Shown piece after piece: positions 7,116 to 13,468 of a stretch of 21,327 nt of DNA (the first letter of the stretch is position 1; every line of letters begins with the position of its first letter). The stretch comes from UMGS1279 sp045534095. Its GTDB lineage: Bacteria; Bacillota; Clostridia; Oscillospirales; Acutalibacteraceae. The translations under genes and the position numbers were made by a program. Under the pieces are notes generated by a model, which made no database searches, was not told the origin of the DNA, and saw only the letters and a list, made by a program, of their open reading frames with translations. The stretch spans positions 1 to 21,327 of the forward strand of contig JAZSJA010000142.1 of the NCBI GenBank assembly GCA_045534095.1, in the 5' to 3' direction.

Positions 7116-7907
7116 TTAGGCTTTTTCTTCAGCCTCTTCCTTTTGCTCGGTTTCTACGTTTTCTGTGATTTCTGTGGGTTCGGTAGTTTCTGAAGGTTCG
7201 CTCTCCGACTCAAAAGCATCCTCAGGTGTTTCGGTTACAGGTTGTGCTGACTCTAACTGAGCTTTAAGTGCACGAAGCTCTTCAAGCATTTTTGCATTTT
7301 CAGCTTTTTCGGCTTCAATTTTATCCTTTTCAACCTGCATTTCTTCCATTTGCTCTCTCTTATAACGGCGGAACAGGTTAAAGAACTTAACACCCTCATA
7401 AATAATAATCAACATAAAGGGGGTGAAGATACAAACAAAGTAACCGGGGGTGGTCTTTAAGAAGTTAAAGAAACTTCCAAGACCGGGAATGTGTGTTTGG
7501 TATTTACCCATAATGTATGGGTAGGTAACTATTGTTTCATCATCGGTGTTGGTTGTGGTACCGTAGGTGATAAAACCGGGATTACCCTCAGCATCGGTAG
7601 TGAGACGGCGAATTTTATGGGTTACGGTCTCGCCAAAACTGTTTTTATCTTGCGACATAAAGGTAATGATGTCGCCCTCTTTAAGGGTGGAGGGATCTAC
7701 CTCTTTTGCAAGAATTAATGCACCGGCGTTAAAATCAGTAGCCGCCATAGAATCGGTGTTTACTATGTACATTTTGTAGCCAAACAAATCTCTATCATTT
7801 CTGTTGAAGGTTGTTACCGAAACAATGGTGAACAACATCATTGAAATGGCTAACAAAACAACTAGCCAAACTAAAGAGACTCTGATAATTTTAAATGCAT
7901 TTTTCAT
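7116..7907 (-). CDS. Second ER-type signal peptidase-like protein with long acidic coiled-coil tail
   Basis: ATG 7907 lies inside the last codons of the upstream TetR gene (17-bp overlap), so the two are co-transcribed and probably translationally coupled. Residues 8-33 are a membrane anchor. NTDSMAAT gives a likely nucleophile Ser53 and VTHKI a likely His97, the ER-type dyad. The acidic box is unusual: where the neighbouring peptidase has GDAN, this one has GTTTN, followed by Asp122/123. A second membrane helix (about 155-172) leads to a cytosolic basic/acidic heptad helix (about 180-222) and a Glu/Thr/Pro-rich end. At 263 aa it is longer than SipW. It may process a different substrate, or modulate the other enzyme; the missing GD aspartate leaves its activity open. 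Confidence 0.82.
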   Translation of the reverse strand: MKNAFKIIRVSLVWLVVLLAISMMLFTIVSVTTFNRNDRDLFGYKMYIVNTDSMAATDFNAGALILAKEVDPSTLKEGDIITFMSQDKNSFGETVTHKIRRLTTDAEGNPGFITYGTTTNTDDETIVTYPYIMGKYQTHIPGLGSFFNFLKTTPGYFVCIFTPFMLIIIYEGVKFFNLFRRYKREQMEEMQVEKDKIEAEKAENAKMLEELRALKAQLESAQPVTETPEDAFESESEPSETTEPTEITENVETEQKEEAEEKA

Positions 7908-8499
7908 AAGGATTAGACTCCTTTGTTTTAAAGTAATTAGCTATGGAAAAATATATCAATCTAAAAACGTGTTCGGAGGTATCGTCGTCATCGGGTATGG
8001 CACCATCAAACACCTTAATAGCAAAATCAAGCATGGTTGAAAGAATGTGATTAAGAAGCATCCATACGTTTGATTGTTCTTGGAATGCGTCGTTGAATTT
8101 TTGAATAGCAGGTTCGAACCTTTTGCGATGCTCATCTGCTGAGTATTGACGGAAATAAGGGGAATAGTAGTACTGAATGTAGGCACTGCATTTTTCACGG
8201 TTGCCTAATATAAATCTCCAAACTGCATTAAAGAAAATTTGGCAACGAGTTTTGTATTCAATTTCTTTTATGTACATTATTTCTACGTGTTGCATAACCT
8301 TAGTAACTAATTCATCATCAAGAAAGGCAAAGGTCTGGGCGAACATATCCTCCTTGCTTTTAAAACAACGATAAATATACGCCTCGTTAATAGATGTTGT
8401 TGAACCAATTTGTTTTGTGGTTGCTTTATCCAATCCCTCTGTTGCTATTACGTGGACAGTTCCATCAATAAGTCCACGACGGATTTCATTATGCTTCAT
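7891..8499 (-). CDS. TetR/AcrR-family transcriptional regulator, first gene of the fibre operon
   Basis: The start at ATG 8499 follows AAGGAG about ten bases upstream. The 202-aa length is normal for the family. Residues about 8-55 form the N-terminal three-helix DNA-binding domain: a first helix (IRRGLIDGTVHVIATEGL), then the helix-turn-helix with TTKQIGSTTSINEAYIYR, and the typical FKSKEDMF that follows the recognition helix. The rest is an all-helical ligand or dimerisation domain without recognisable specificity. As leading gene of the signal-peptidase/TasA operon it probably controls its own transcript; B. subtilis uses SinR instead, so TetR control would be a different logic. The ligand is unknown. 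Confidence 0.88.
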   Translation of the reverse strand: MKHNEIRRGLIDGTVHVIATEGLDKATTKQIGSTTSINEAYIYRCFKSKEDMFAQTFAFLDDELVTKVMQHVEIMYIKEIEYKTRCQIFFNAVWRFILGNREKCSAYIQYYYSPYFRQYSADEHRKRFEPAIQKFNDAFQEQSNVWMLLNHILSTMLDFAIKVFDGAIPDDDDTSEHVFRLIYFSIANYFKTKESNPYEKCI

Positions 8500-8545
8500 T
8501 TTGACCTAACTCCTTTTAATAAATCCTTGATCATTTAAATGTTTA

Positions 8546-8626
8546 CTACAATTTTTCTAAAAACAAAGCAAACCAATAATGTTTGCTAAGAACGAAAATG
8601 TATGAAAAACTGATAAATGATTGTAG
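8546..8626 (-). other. Nested stem in the long 5' leader of the tetR operon
   Basis: An inner 7-bp stem (AGCAAAC 8567-8573 with GTTTGCT 8581-8587) is nested within an outer 7-bp pairing (CTACAAT 8546-8552 with ATTGTAG 8620-8626). The predicted transcription start is near 8739, so this lies in a leader of about 240 nt. The pairing is by eye and moderate in stability. Confidence 0.35.
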
Positions 8627-8666
8627 AAAACCCTAATGTTTATACGGTTTTAAACCGTTGTTTAAA

Positions 8667-8708
8667 GGTAAGCGTGCAACATAATGGTTATTATGTTGTG
8701 CATTTACC
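8667..8708 (+). repeat. GGTT-loop palindrome, copy 1 (in tetR operon leader)
   Basis: Arms 8667-8685 and 8690-8708 pair over 19 positions with one C-A mismatch and three G-U pairs in plus-strand sense, around loop GGTT. In minus-strand sense the G-U pairs become A-C mismatches, so the structure favours plus-strand RNA. The core CAACATAAT-GGTT-ATTATGTTG recurs, inverted, at 8925-8974. It lies about 40-70 bp downstream of the tetR operon -10 box, so it could also be an operator. Confidence 0.6.
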
Positions 8709-8745
8709 AAAAAGAGCACAATACATCAGTTTATTAGTGTATAAA

Positions 8746-8774
8746 ATTATATCATTTTTTCTCTAATAAATCAA
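8746..8774 (-). promoter_or_regulatory. Sigma-A promoter of the tetR-sipW-tasA-like operon
   Basis: On the minus strand TTGATT (8769-8774) is followed after exactly 17 bases by a perfect TATAAT (8746-8751). Transcription would begin near 8739, giving a leader of about 240 nt before the regulator start. No other good promoter is apparent before the downstream genes of the operon. Confidence 0.75.
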
Positions 8775-8829
8775 GTTTTTTTTAAAGAAAGTTCACATTT
8801 ACGTAAAATTAACGGATTTTGGGTATAAT

Positions 8830-8872
8830 AAACAAGACCTTTTGTTTGTTTCGTCAAAAAAAGGTCTTGTTT
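8830..8872. terminator. Perfect 14-bp inverted repeat between mgtE and the tetR promoter
   Basis: AAACAAGACCTTTT at 8830-8843 pairs perfectly with AAAAGGTCTTGTTT at 8859-8872 around a 15-nt loop. It lies downstream of mgtE on the minus strand and just upstream of the tetR operon promoter, so it may insulate that promoter from mgtE read-through. A U-tract is short, so intrinsic termination is only likely, not certain. Confidence 0.5.
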
Positions 8873-8924
8873 GGTGTGCATTTTTAAGTTTTTACAAAGG
8901 GTTTAATTTGAAATTTGTTATATT

Positions 8925-8974
8925 AAACACCGTTTTTACAACATAATAACCATTACGTTGTAAAAACGGTGTTT
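8925..8974 (-). terminator. GGTT-loop palindrome, copy 2; likely mgtE terminator
   Basis: An 18-bp perfect stem (8925-8942 with 8957-8974) is extended by four more pairs after one mismatch that is a G-U pair in minus-strand sense; the loop is GGTT in that sense. It begins 24 bp after the mgtE stop at 8998, as expected of a transcription end signal, although only three U residues follow the stem. Its core matches the palindrome at 8667-8708 in inverted orientation (22 of 24 bases). Confidence 0.6.
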
Positions 8975-8997
8975 GGGCATATAACATATTTAAAATT

Positions 8998-10371
8998 TTA
9001 TATACCCATAACAAAAGATGCGATTTGGAAATAAACAAAAAGAGAAATAGCATCAACAATAGTAGTTATAAATGGGCTTGCCATAACGGCGGGATCCAGG
9101 TGACAAATCTTTGCAAGTAGGGGGAGAGTGCATCCGATTATTTTAGCGGCCACTACCGTAACAAGTAACGTAAAGCAAACAACCAGTGCAACTTTTACGG
9201 AAACGTTGCTGCCAAGCACCATATTATCAAACACCATAATTTTAATATAATTGGCAATTGCTAAGATAATTCCGCAAATAACTGAAACACCGAATTCTTT
9301 TAAAATTATTTTGCCGGTGTCTTTAAATTCTATATCATCAAGTGCCAGACTTCGTATAATAGCAACAGATGATTGACTGCCTGAATTACCGCCCGTGTTC
9401 ATTATCATGGGTATAAAGGCGGTAAGGGCTATTGAACCGGCAAGAGCAGACTCAAAGGATGCTATTATCATACCTGTAAAGGTTGCTAAAAACATTAAAA
9501 GCACAAGCCATGGAATACGTTGTTTAACAGTATCAAAAATTCCGGTTTTTAAATAAGGCTTGTCACCGGGCAATATAGCAGCCATTTTTTCAATATCTTC
9601 GGTAGCCTCTTTTTCAATAACATCCACAATGTCATCAACTGTAATAATACCAACCAAACGGTTCTCAGAATCCACAACCGGCATAGTGGTGAAATCGTAT
9701 TTTGTAAATAACTTTGCAACCTGTTCCTGGTCATCGGTTGTGTAGGCGGAAATAACGTTTGATTCCATCAAATTTCCAATAATATCATCGCCGTTTGCCA
9801 AAAGCAAATCTTTTACAGTTAAAACACCCTGTAAATGCCTGTTATCATCTGTAACGTAGCAGGTGTAAATGGTTTCTTTATCGGGGCCGAATTTTCTTAT
9901 ATACTCAAAGGCATCGGCTACGGTTGAAGATGCTTTAAGCTTTACACATTCAGTTGTAAGAACGCTGCCGGCACTATCTTCGGGATATTTTAAAATTTGG
10001 TTAATTTCACGCCGATCTTCGGGAGAGGTTGCCTTTAGCATCTTTTTAACAACGCCGGCCGGCATTTCGTCCAACATATCGGCAACGTCATCTACAAATA
10101 GTTCTTGCATAACAAGACGAAGCTCTCTATCGGCCAAAACCTCTACCAAACGAGTTTGCGTATCAGAATCCATATATGCAAAAGCTTCAGCCGCCAATTG
10201 CTTGGGTAACAGTCGGAATACAACTACTGCTTGCTCGGGAGTAGCTTCATCAATAAGTTCTGCTATATCAACCTCGTTCATATCAATTACGATATCTCGC
10301 AAGGTGTTGAATTTTCGCTGCTCTAAAAGTTTACATATAACTTCGTAAATTGCTTCTATTTTTTCTGACAT
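8998..10371 (-). CDS. mgtE: Magnesium transporter MgtE
   Basis: This 457-aa protein has the full MgtE layout. Residues 1-130 are the helical cytosolic N-domain with repeated LPKQLAAEAF- and MPAGVVKKML-type helices, about 135-255 are two CBS domains (VADAFEYIRK, and TTMPVVDSENRLVGIITVDDIVD), and about 275-457 are five membrane helices. The signature NTGGNSGSQSS and the pore-region TTIVDA aspartate of the last helix are present. MgtE dimers are Mg2+-selective channels that close when cytosolic Mg2+ fills the N/CBS domains. ATG 10371 directly follows the U-run of an attenuator hairpin whose 3' arm contains its AGGAGG. It is transcribed alone from its own promoter, divergent from rplU. Confidence 0.96.
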   Translation of the reverse strand: MSEKIEAIYEVICKLLEQRKFNTLRDIVIDMNEVDIAELIDEATPEQAVVVFRLLPKQLAAEAFAYMDSDTQTRLVEVLADRELRLVMQELFVDDVADMLDEMPAGVVKKMLKATSPEDRREINQILKYPEDSAGSVLTTECVKLKASSTVADAFEYIRKFGPDKETIYTCYVTDDNRHLQGVLTVKDLLLANGDDIIGNLMESNVISAYTTDDQEQVAKLFTKYDFTTMPVVDSENRLVGIITVDDIVDVIEKEATEDIEKMAAILPGDKPYLKTGIFDTVKQRIPWLVLLMFLATFTGMIIASFESALAGSIALTAFIPMIMNTGGNSGSQSSVAIIRSLALDDIEFKDTGKIILKEFGVSVICGIILAIANYIKIMVFDNMVLGSNVSVKVALVVCFTLLVTVVAAKIIGCTLPLLAKICHLDPAVMASPFITTIVDAISLFVYFQIASFVMGI

Positions 10372-10374
10372 AAA

Positions 10375-10406
10375 AAAATACCTCCTGACTAGGCAGAAGG
10401 TATTTT
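10375..10406 (-). terminator. Attenuator hairpin overlapping the mgtE ribosome site
   Basis: Arms 10394-10406 and 10375-10387 pair over 13 bp with one G-U, loop of six, followed by a run of U residues that ends at the mgtE ATG. The 3' arm contains AGGAGG, so the same fold would both end transcription and hide the ribosome site. The 5' arm and loop hold CTGCCTA (10390-10396), complementary to TAGGCAG at 10465-10471 further upstream in the leader, a ready-made antiterminator. Confidence 0.8.
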
Positions 10407-10430
10407 GAACAACAAAATAGAACCGTGTCC

Positions 10431-10517
10431 TTAAGACCGATTTTTTAGATTGTGATAATACAAACTGCCTATTATATTTAATGTGCTACATCGCCCGTTA
10501 GGGGAACCGGAGTCCAT
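10431..10517 (-). CDS. Putative 28-aa leader peptide controlling mgtE
   Basis: ATG 10517 is preceded by GAGGTG with a five-base spacing and opens a 28-codon frame ending in TAA at 10431, about 25 bases before the attenuator hairpin. The peptide starts MDSGSPNGRCS and ends NLKNRS. The predicted start of transcription is only some 25 bases upstream, so the frame fills the leader. Codons 16-18 contain the antiterminator strand (10465-10471). A 10-bp stem (10516-10525 with 10452-10461) pairs the start-codon region with codons 19-22. Ribosome movement on this frame could therefore choose between folds. No homologue is recalled; the alternative is a riboswitch aptamer with a chance frame. Confidence 0.5.
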   Translation of the reverse strand: MDSGSPNGRCSTLNIIGSLYYHNLKNRS

Positions 10518-10547
10518 ACTATCACCTCACAAAAAAAGTATAGTGTT

Positions 10548-10576
10548 ATTTTACCACATAAATGATAAAAAAACAA
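10548..10576 (-). promoter_or_regulatory. Sigma-A promoter of mgtE
   Basis: On the minus strand TTGTTT (10571-10576), a 17-base spacer and TAAAAT (10548-10553) make a moderate promoter. Transcription would begin near 10541, placing the leader ORF and attenuator in the mgtE 5' untranslated region of about 170 nt. Confidence 0.6.
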
Positions 10577-10636
10577 TATTTTTTTGTAGGACTTTTAAAA
10601 TTTGGCAATATGTTTAAAAAAAAGAAAAAATTTTCC

Positions 10637-10665
10637 TTGACTTTTCACTAAAGCCGCGGTATACT
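10637..10665 (+). promoter_or_regulatory. Sigma-A promoter of the rplU-prp-rpmA operon
   Basis: TTGACT (10637-10642), a 17-base spacer and TATACT (10660-10665) form a strong promoter, placing the transcription start near 10672, about 83 nt before the L21 start codon. Confidence 0.8.
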
Positions 10666-10671
10666 GTAAAA

Positions 10672-10754
10672 GCCGCATATTGTAGGCTATAAGTGTGCCC
10701 TTTTGGGTTCCGCCTAGCAGTAGCGAGACTTAAATTAAGGCAGGTGCCAGAAAA
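10672..10754 (+). promoter_or_regulatory. L21-type ribosomal-protein leader
   Basis: The 5' leader before rplU can fold TAGGC (10683-10687) with GCCTA (10712-10716), enclosing a CCC/GGG hairpin (10698-10700 with 10705-10707). It ends in GGCAGGTGCC, which folds on itself around the AGGTG ribosome site. Firmicute rplU genes commonly carry a structured autoregulatory L21 leader in this position; assignment to that Rfam class is from memory and position, not from a covariance search. Confidence 0.55.
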
Positions 10755-11078
10755 ATGTATGCAGTTATTTTAACCGGCGGAAAGCAGTATCGTGTAGAAA
10801 ATGGCGACGTTATCTATGTAGAGAAGCTTGACGTAAACGAGGATGAAACCGTTTCTTTTGATAAGGTTATCGCATTATCTCCCGACAAGGGCGCTATGAA
10901 AATTGGTAAACCTTACGTTAAGAACGCCGTTGTAACCGGTAAAGTTCTTAAAAACGGTAAGGGTAAGAAGATTACTGTCTTCACTTACAAACCCAAAAAG
11001 GGCTCAGCTCGTAAAATGGGTCACAGACAGCCCTATACTAAGGTTCAAATCGAAAACATTGAAATCGTTGCTGAATAA
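10755..11078 (+). CDS. rplU: 50S ribosomal protein L21
   Basis: This 107-aa protein matches L21 end to end: it opens with MYAVILTGGKQYRVENGD, has the central GKPYVKNAVVTGKV strand pair and ends with the 23S-binding basic segment KPKKGSARKMGHRQPYTKVQIENI. The normal length is about 100-105 aa. ATG 10755 follows AGGTG. It leads the conserved Firmicute operon rplU-prp-rpmA, with prp starting two bases after its stop. Its expression is probably set by the structured leader upstream. Confidence 0.98.
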   Translation: MYAVILTGGKQYRVENGDVIYVEKLDVNEDETVSFDKVIALSPDKGAMKIGKPYVKNAVVTGKVLKNGKGKKITVFTYKPKKGSARKMGHRQPYTKVQIENIEIVAE

Positions 11079-11080
11079 TT

Positions 11081-11404
11081 ATGACCGAAGTTCGGTTTTT
11101 ATTTGAGAACGATATTTTGGTTGGCTTCCATTTAAAGGGGCATGCAACATCATCCGCTACTGACGATTCAGGTCGTTTAGTATGTGCATCAATTTCTTCG
11201 GCGGCATATATGACCGCTAACACCATTACAGAAATTGTAGATGCCAATGCTATTGCAGAGGTTAATGAGGATGACGGTGAAATGCTTTTTGAGGTTAAAT
11301 CAGATTATGAACAGGCTATGCCTATTCTTTTGGGATTTAAACTCCATATGGAACAACTATCAGAACAGTTTACGGATTATATTAGAGTAATTTCGGAGGT
11401 GTAA
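11081..11404 (+). CDS. prp: Ribosomal-processing cysteine protease Prp
   Basis: The 107-aa YsxB/Prp family protein keeps the catalytic pair: His21 in the GHA motif and Cys35 in LVCASIS, in the same positions as the S. aureus enzyme. Prp cleaves the N-terminal extension of ribosomal protein L27 after Phe, an essential maturation step in Firmicutes and related phyla. The substrate is encoded three bases downstream and carries the expected extension. The ATG lies two bases after the L21 stop without a strong ribosome site, so translation is probably coupled. Confidence 0.95.
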   Translation: MTEVRFLFENDILVGFHLKGHATSSATDDSGRLVCASISSAAYMTANTITEIVDANAIAEVNEDDGEMLFEVKSDYEQAMPILLGFKLHMEQLSEQFTDYIRVISEV

Positions 11405-11407
11405 CTC

Positions 11408-11689
11408 ATGTTAAAGATTAACATTCAACTTTTCGCACATAAAAAGGGTGTTGGTTCTACTAAAAACGGTCGTGACAGTGAGTCTAAACGTCTTGGTGTT
11501 AAACGTGCAGACGGTCAGTTCGTATTAGCAGGTAACATTCTTGTTCGTCAAAGAGGCACCCACATCCATCCCGGTGAGAATGTAGGCAAAGGTTCTGATG
11601 ATACCTTGTTTGCATTGGTAGATGGTAAGGTTAAATTTGAGCGTCTTGGTCGTGACCGCAAAAAGGTTAGCATCCAGGTTGCTGAATAA
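11408..11689 (+). CDS. rpmA: 50S ribosomal protein L27 with Prp-cleaved extension
   Basis: This 93-aa L27 contains the usual AHKKGVGSTKNGRDS opening and the FVLAGNILVRQRGTHIHPGENVG core. Nine extra residues, MLKINIQLF, precede the mature Ala; this is the Firmicute-type propeptide that Prp removes after Phe9, exposing the L27 N-terminus that reaches the peptidyl-transferase centre. GGAGGTG sits shortly before ATG 11408. It closes the three-gene operon, followed by a clear terminator. Confidence 0.98.
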   Translation: MLKINIQLFAHKKGVGSTKNGRDSESKRLGVKRADGQFVLAGNILVRQRGTHIHPGENVGKGSDDTLFALVDGKVKFERLGRDRKKVSIQVAE

Positions 11690-11713
11690 TTTACTTTGGC
11701 TTAATGTCCATTC

Positions 11714-11740
11714 ACCCCGGTTTAATTAACCGGGGTTTGT
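11714..11740 (+). terminator. Intrinsic terminator after rpmA
   Basis: ACCCCGGTT (11714-11722) and AACCGGGGT (11728-11736) pair perfectly around a five-base loop, followed by TTTGTTTG. It ends the ribosomal-protein transcript 19 bp before the obg start; some read-through into obg is likely, since no strong obg promoter is seen. Confidence 0.8.
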
Positions 11741-11758
11741 TTGTATTTGGAGGATATT

Positions 11759-13030
11759 ATGTTTGTAGATGTAGCTAAAATATTTTTAAAAGCGGGTGAC
11801 GGCGGTAACGGAGCCGTTTCATTTCACAGAGAAAAATACGTAGCGGCAGGTGGACCCGATGGTGGTGACGGCGGCCGCGGAGGTAATATCGTGCTTCAAG
11901 CGGACAACAATCTGTCTACTCTTGCCGATTTTCGCTATAAACGCAAGTATTCCGCTCCTAACGGTGCCAATGGTGGTGGAAATCGTTGCACTGGTAAACG
12001 TGGGGAGGATCTTGTTATCCGTGTGCCTAAAGGAACCTTGGTTAAGGATGCCGAAACAGGTAGAATTATGGCGGATATTTCCGGCGAGGAGCCCTTTGTT
12101 TTGCTTAAAGGCGGTAATGGTGGTTGGGGTAATCAACACTTTGCAACCTCTACTCGCCAGGTGCCTAAATTTGCAAAAAGTGGCGTTCCCGGTCAATCTG
12201 CTGAGGTTATTTTAGAACTTAAACTTTTGGCAGACGTTGGTCTTGTTGGATTTCCTAACGTTGGTAAATCCACCTTGGTATCGGTCGTTAGCGAGGCAAA
12301 ACCTAAAATTGCTAACTATCATTTTACCACCCTTACTCCCGTTTTAGGTGTTGTAAGTATGGGTGAGGGTAGTTCCTTTGTTATGGCGGATATTCCCGGA
12401 CTTATTGAGGGAGCGGGTACCGGTGCCGGTCTTGGCCATGAGTTTTTACGTCATGTGGATCGTTGCCGAATTTTACTCCACGTTTTGGATATTTCAGGTA
12501 GCGAGGGCAGAGATCCCATTGAGGATTTTGAGCAGATAAACAGTGAGCTTAAAACCTTTAGTGAGGAGCTTAGCACTCGTCCCATGATTGTGGTTGCTAA
12601 CAAATGCGACCTTATAGATGAAGAAAAAATCGAAGAATACAGAGCGTATTTCGAGGGTAAAGGATATGCCTTTTTCCCAATTATGGCTGCTATTGCTGAG
12701 GGCACCAAAGAACTCATTCAGCATACTGCAGCGGAACTTCATAAACTTCCACCCATTAAGGTCTATGAAATTGAGCCTGAACCTATTGAGGATTTCACTA
12801 AAGAAGCAAAACGCGATTTTACACTTCGTGTGCAGCAAGGTGTTTTTATTATCGAGGCACCATGGCTTCTTAAAATTTTGGATAATGTTAATCCCGATGA
12901 TTATGAATCCCTTCAATATTTTCAACGTGTGTTGCAGTCTTCGGGTATAATTTCTGCACTTGAAAAAGCAGGAGTAGAAGAGGGCGATACCGTTAGTGTT
13001 TATGATATTGAGTTTGAATACGTAAGGTAG
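11759..13030 (+). CDS. obg: GTPase Obg/CgtA
   Basis: The start at ATG 11759 is preferred over an upstream in-frame TTG because GGAGG lies just before it and MFVDVAKI is the family N-terminus. The 423-aa protein has the glycine-rich Obg fold (about 1-158, DGGDGGRGGN), the G domain with GFPNVGKST, DIPGLIEGA and NKCD, and a C-terminal OCT domain (about 350-423, ending SVYDIEFEY). Obg is an essential 50S-assembly and stress-linked GTPase. It commonly follows rpmA in bacteria, as here, and mini-RNase III starts eight bases after its stop. Confidence 0.97.
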   Translation: MFVDVAKIFLKAGDGGNGAVSFHREKYVAAGGPDGGDGGRGGNIVLQADNNLSTLADFRYKRKYSAPNGANGGGNRCTGKRGEDLVIRVPKGTLVKDAETGRIMADISGEEPFVLLKGGNGGWGNQHFATSTRQVPKFAKSGVPGQSAEVILELKLLADVGLVGFPNVGKSTLVSVVSEAKPKIANYHFTTLTPVLGVVSMGEGSSFVMADIPGLIEGAGTGAGLGHEFLRHVDRCRILLHVLDISGSEGRDPIEDFEQINSELKTFSEELSTRPMIVVANKCDLIDEEKIEEYRAYFEGKGYAFFPIMAAIAEGTKELIQHTAAELHKLPPIKVYEIEPEPIEDFTKEAKRDFTLRVQQGVFIIEAPWLLKILDNVNPDDYESLQYFQRVLQSSGIISALEKAGVEEGDTVSVYDIEFEYVR

Positions 13031-13038
13031 GTGCCGTA

Positions 13039-13422
13039 ATGAGTAATGTAAACGAGCTTAGTGCAGGTACCTTGGCCTTTGTGGGTGATGCTGTTTACGG
13101 ACTTTTGGTGCGTGAGAGATTGTCTGAAACAAACCGTCCAAGTGGCGAATTGCATAGACTTTCGGTTGCATTTGTAAATGCGAACTCTCAGGCAGAAGCC
13201 TTTAAAATTATTGAGCCGCTTCTTACCGAAAAAGAACTTTCGCAGTATAAACATGGTAGAAATTTGCATACAAATAACGTTCCAAAACAGTCTACCGTAG
13301 CACAATATCATTCAGCAACAGGGCTTGAAGCGCTTTTTGGTTATTTACATTTATCAGGTCAAAATGATAGAATAAATGAACTTTTTGAGGTTATTTGGAA
13401 GGCTCAAAGTGATAATTTATAG
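13039..13422 (+). CDS. mrnC: Mini-ribonuclease III
   Basis: A 127-aa RNase III-like catalytic domain without the double-stranded-RNA-binding domain. The signature begins with LAFVGDAVYGLLVRERL, carrying the metal-binding Asp17, and TGLEALFGYLHL supplies the second acidic site; HGRN and PKQSTVAQYH are also family-typical. Mini-III matures 23S rRNA termini in Firmicutes as a dimer. In many genomes it is next to cysS; here it follows obg by eight bases with AGGTAGGTG as ribosome site, so ribosome-assembly functions cluster together. Confidence 0.93.
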   Translation: MSNVNELSAGTLAFVGDAVYGLLVRERLSETNRPSGELHRLSVAFVNANSQAEAFKIIEPLLTEKELSQYKHGRNLHTNNVPKQSTVAQYHSATGLEALFGYLHLSGQNDRINELFEVIWKAQSDNL

Positions 13423-13468
13423 GTATAGTTATATTACCCTCGGATAAAATATATTCGAGGTGGTATAA

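Noticed and set aside
6933..7193. Plus-strand hydrophobic frame over the small membrane gene
   Set aside because: Its composition is a shadow of the opposite strand, it crosses the end of the peptidase gene, and no ribosome site precedes it.
8824..8829. TATAAT on the plus strand before the 8830-8872 inverted repeat
   Set aside because: No -35 box at a suitable distance and no gene downstream on that strand; probably chance in AT-rich DNA.
10372..10541. Canonical M-box (ykoK) Mg2+ riboswitch before mgtE
   Set aside because: The conserved GGTGAGGCTCC and GACGCCAATGGG-like segments are not present on the mgtE strand; only GTGAGGTGATAG is loosely similar. Kept as an unclassified attenuator instead.
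11741..11758. TTG start for Obg at 11741
   Set aside because: The intervening codons include the ribosome site itself (GGAGG), and the family N-terminus begins at ATG 11759.
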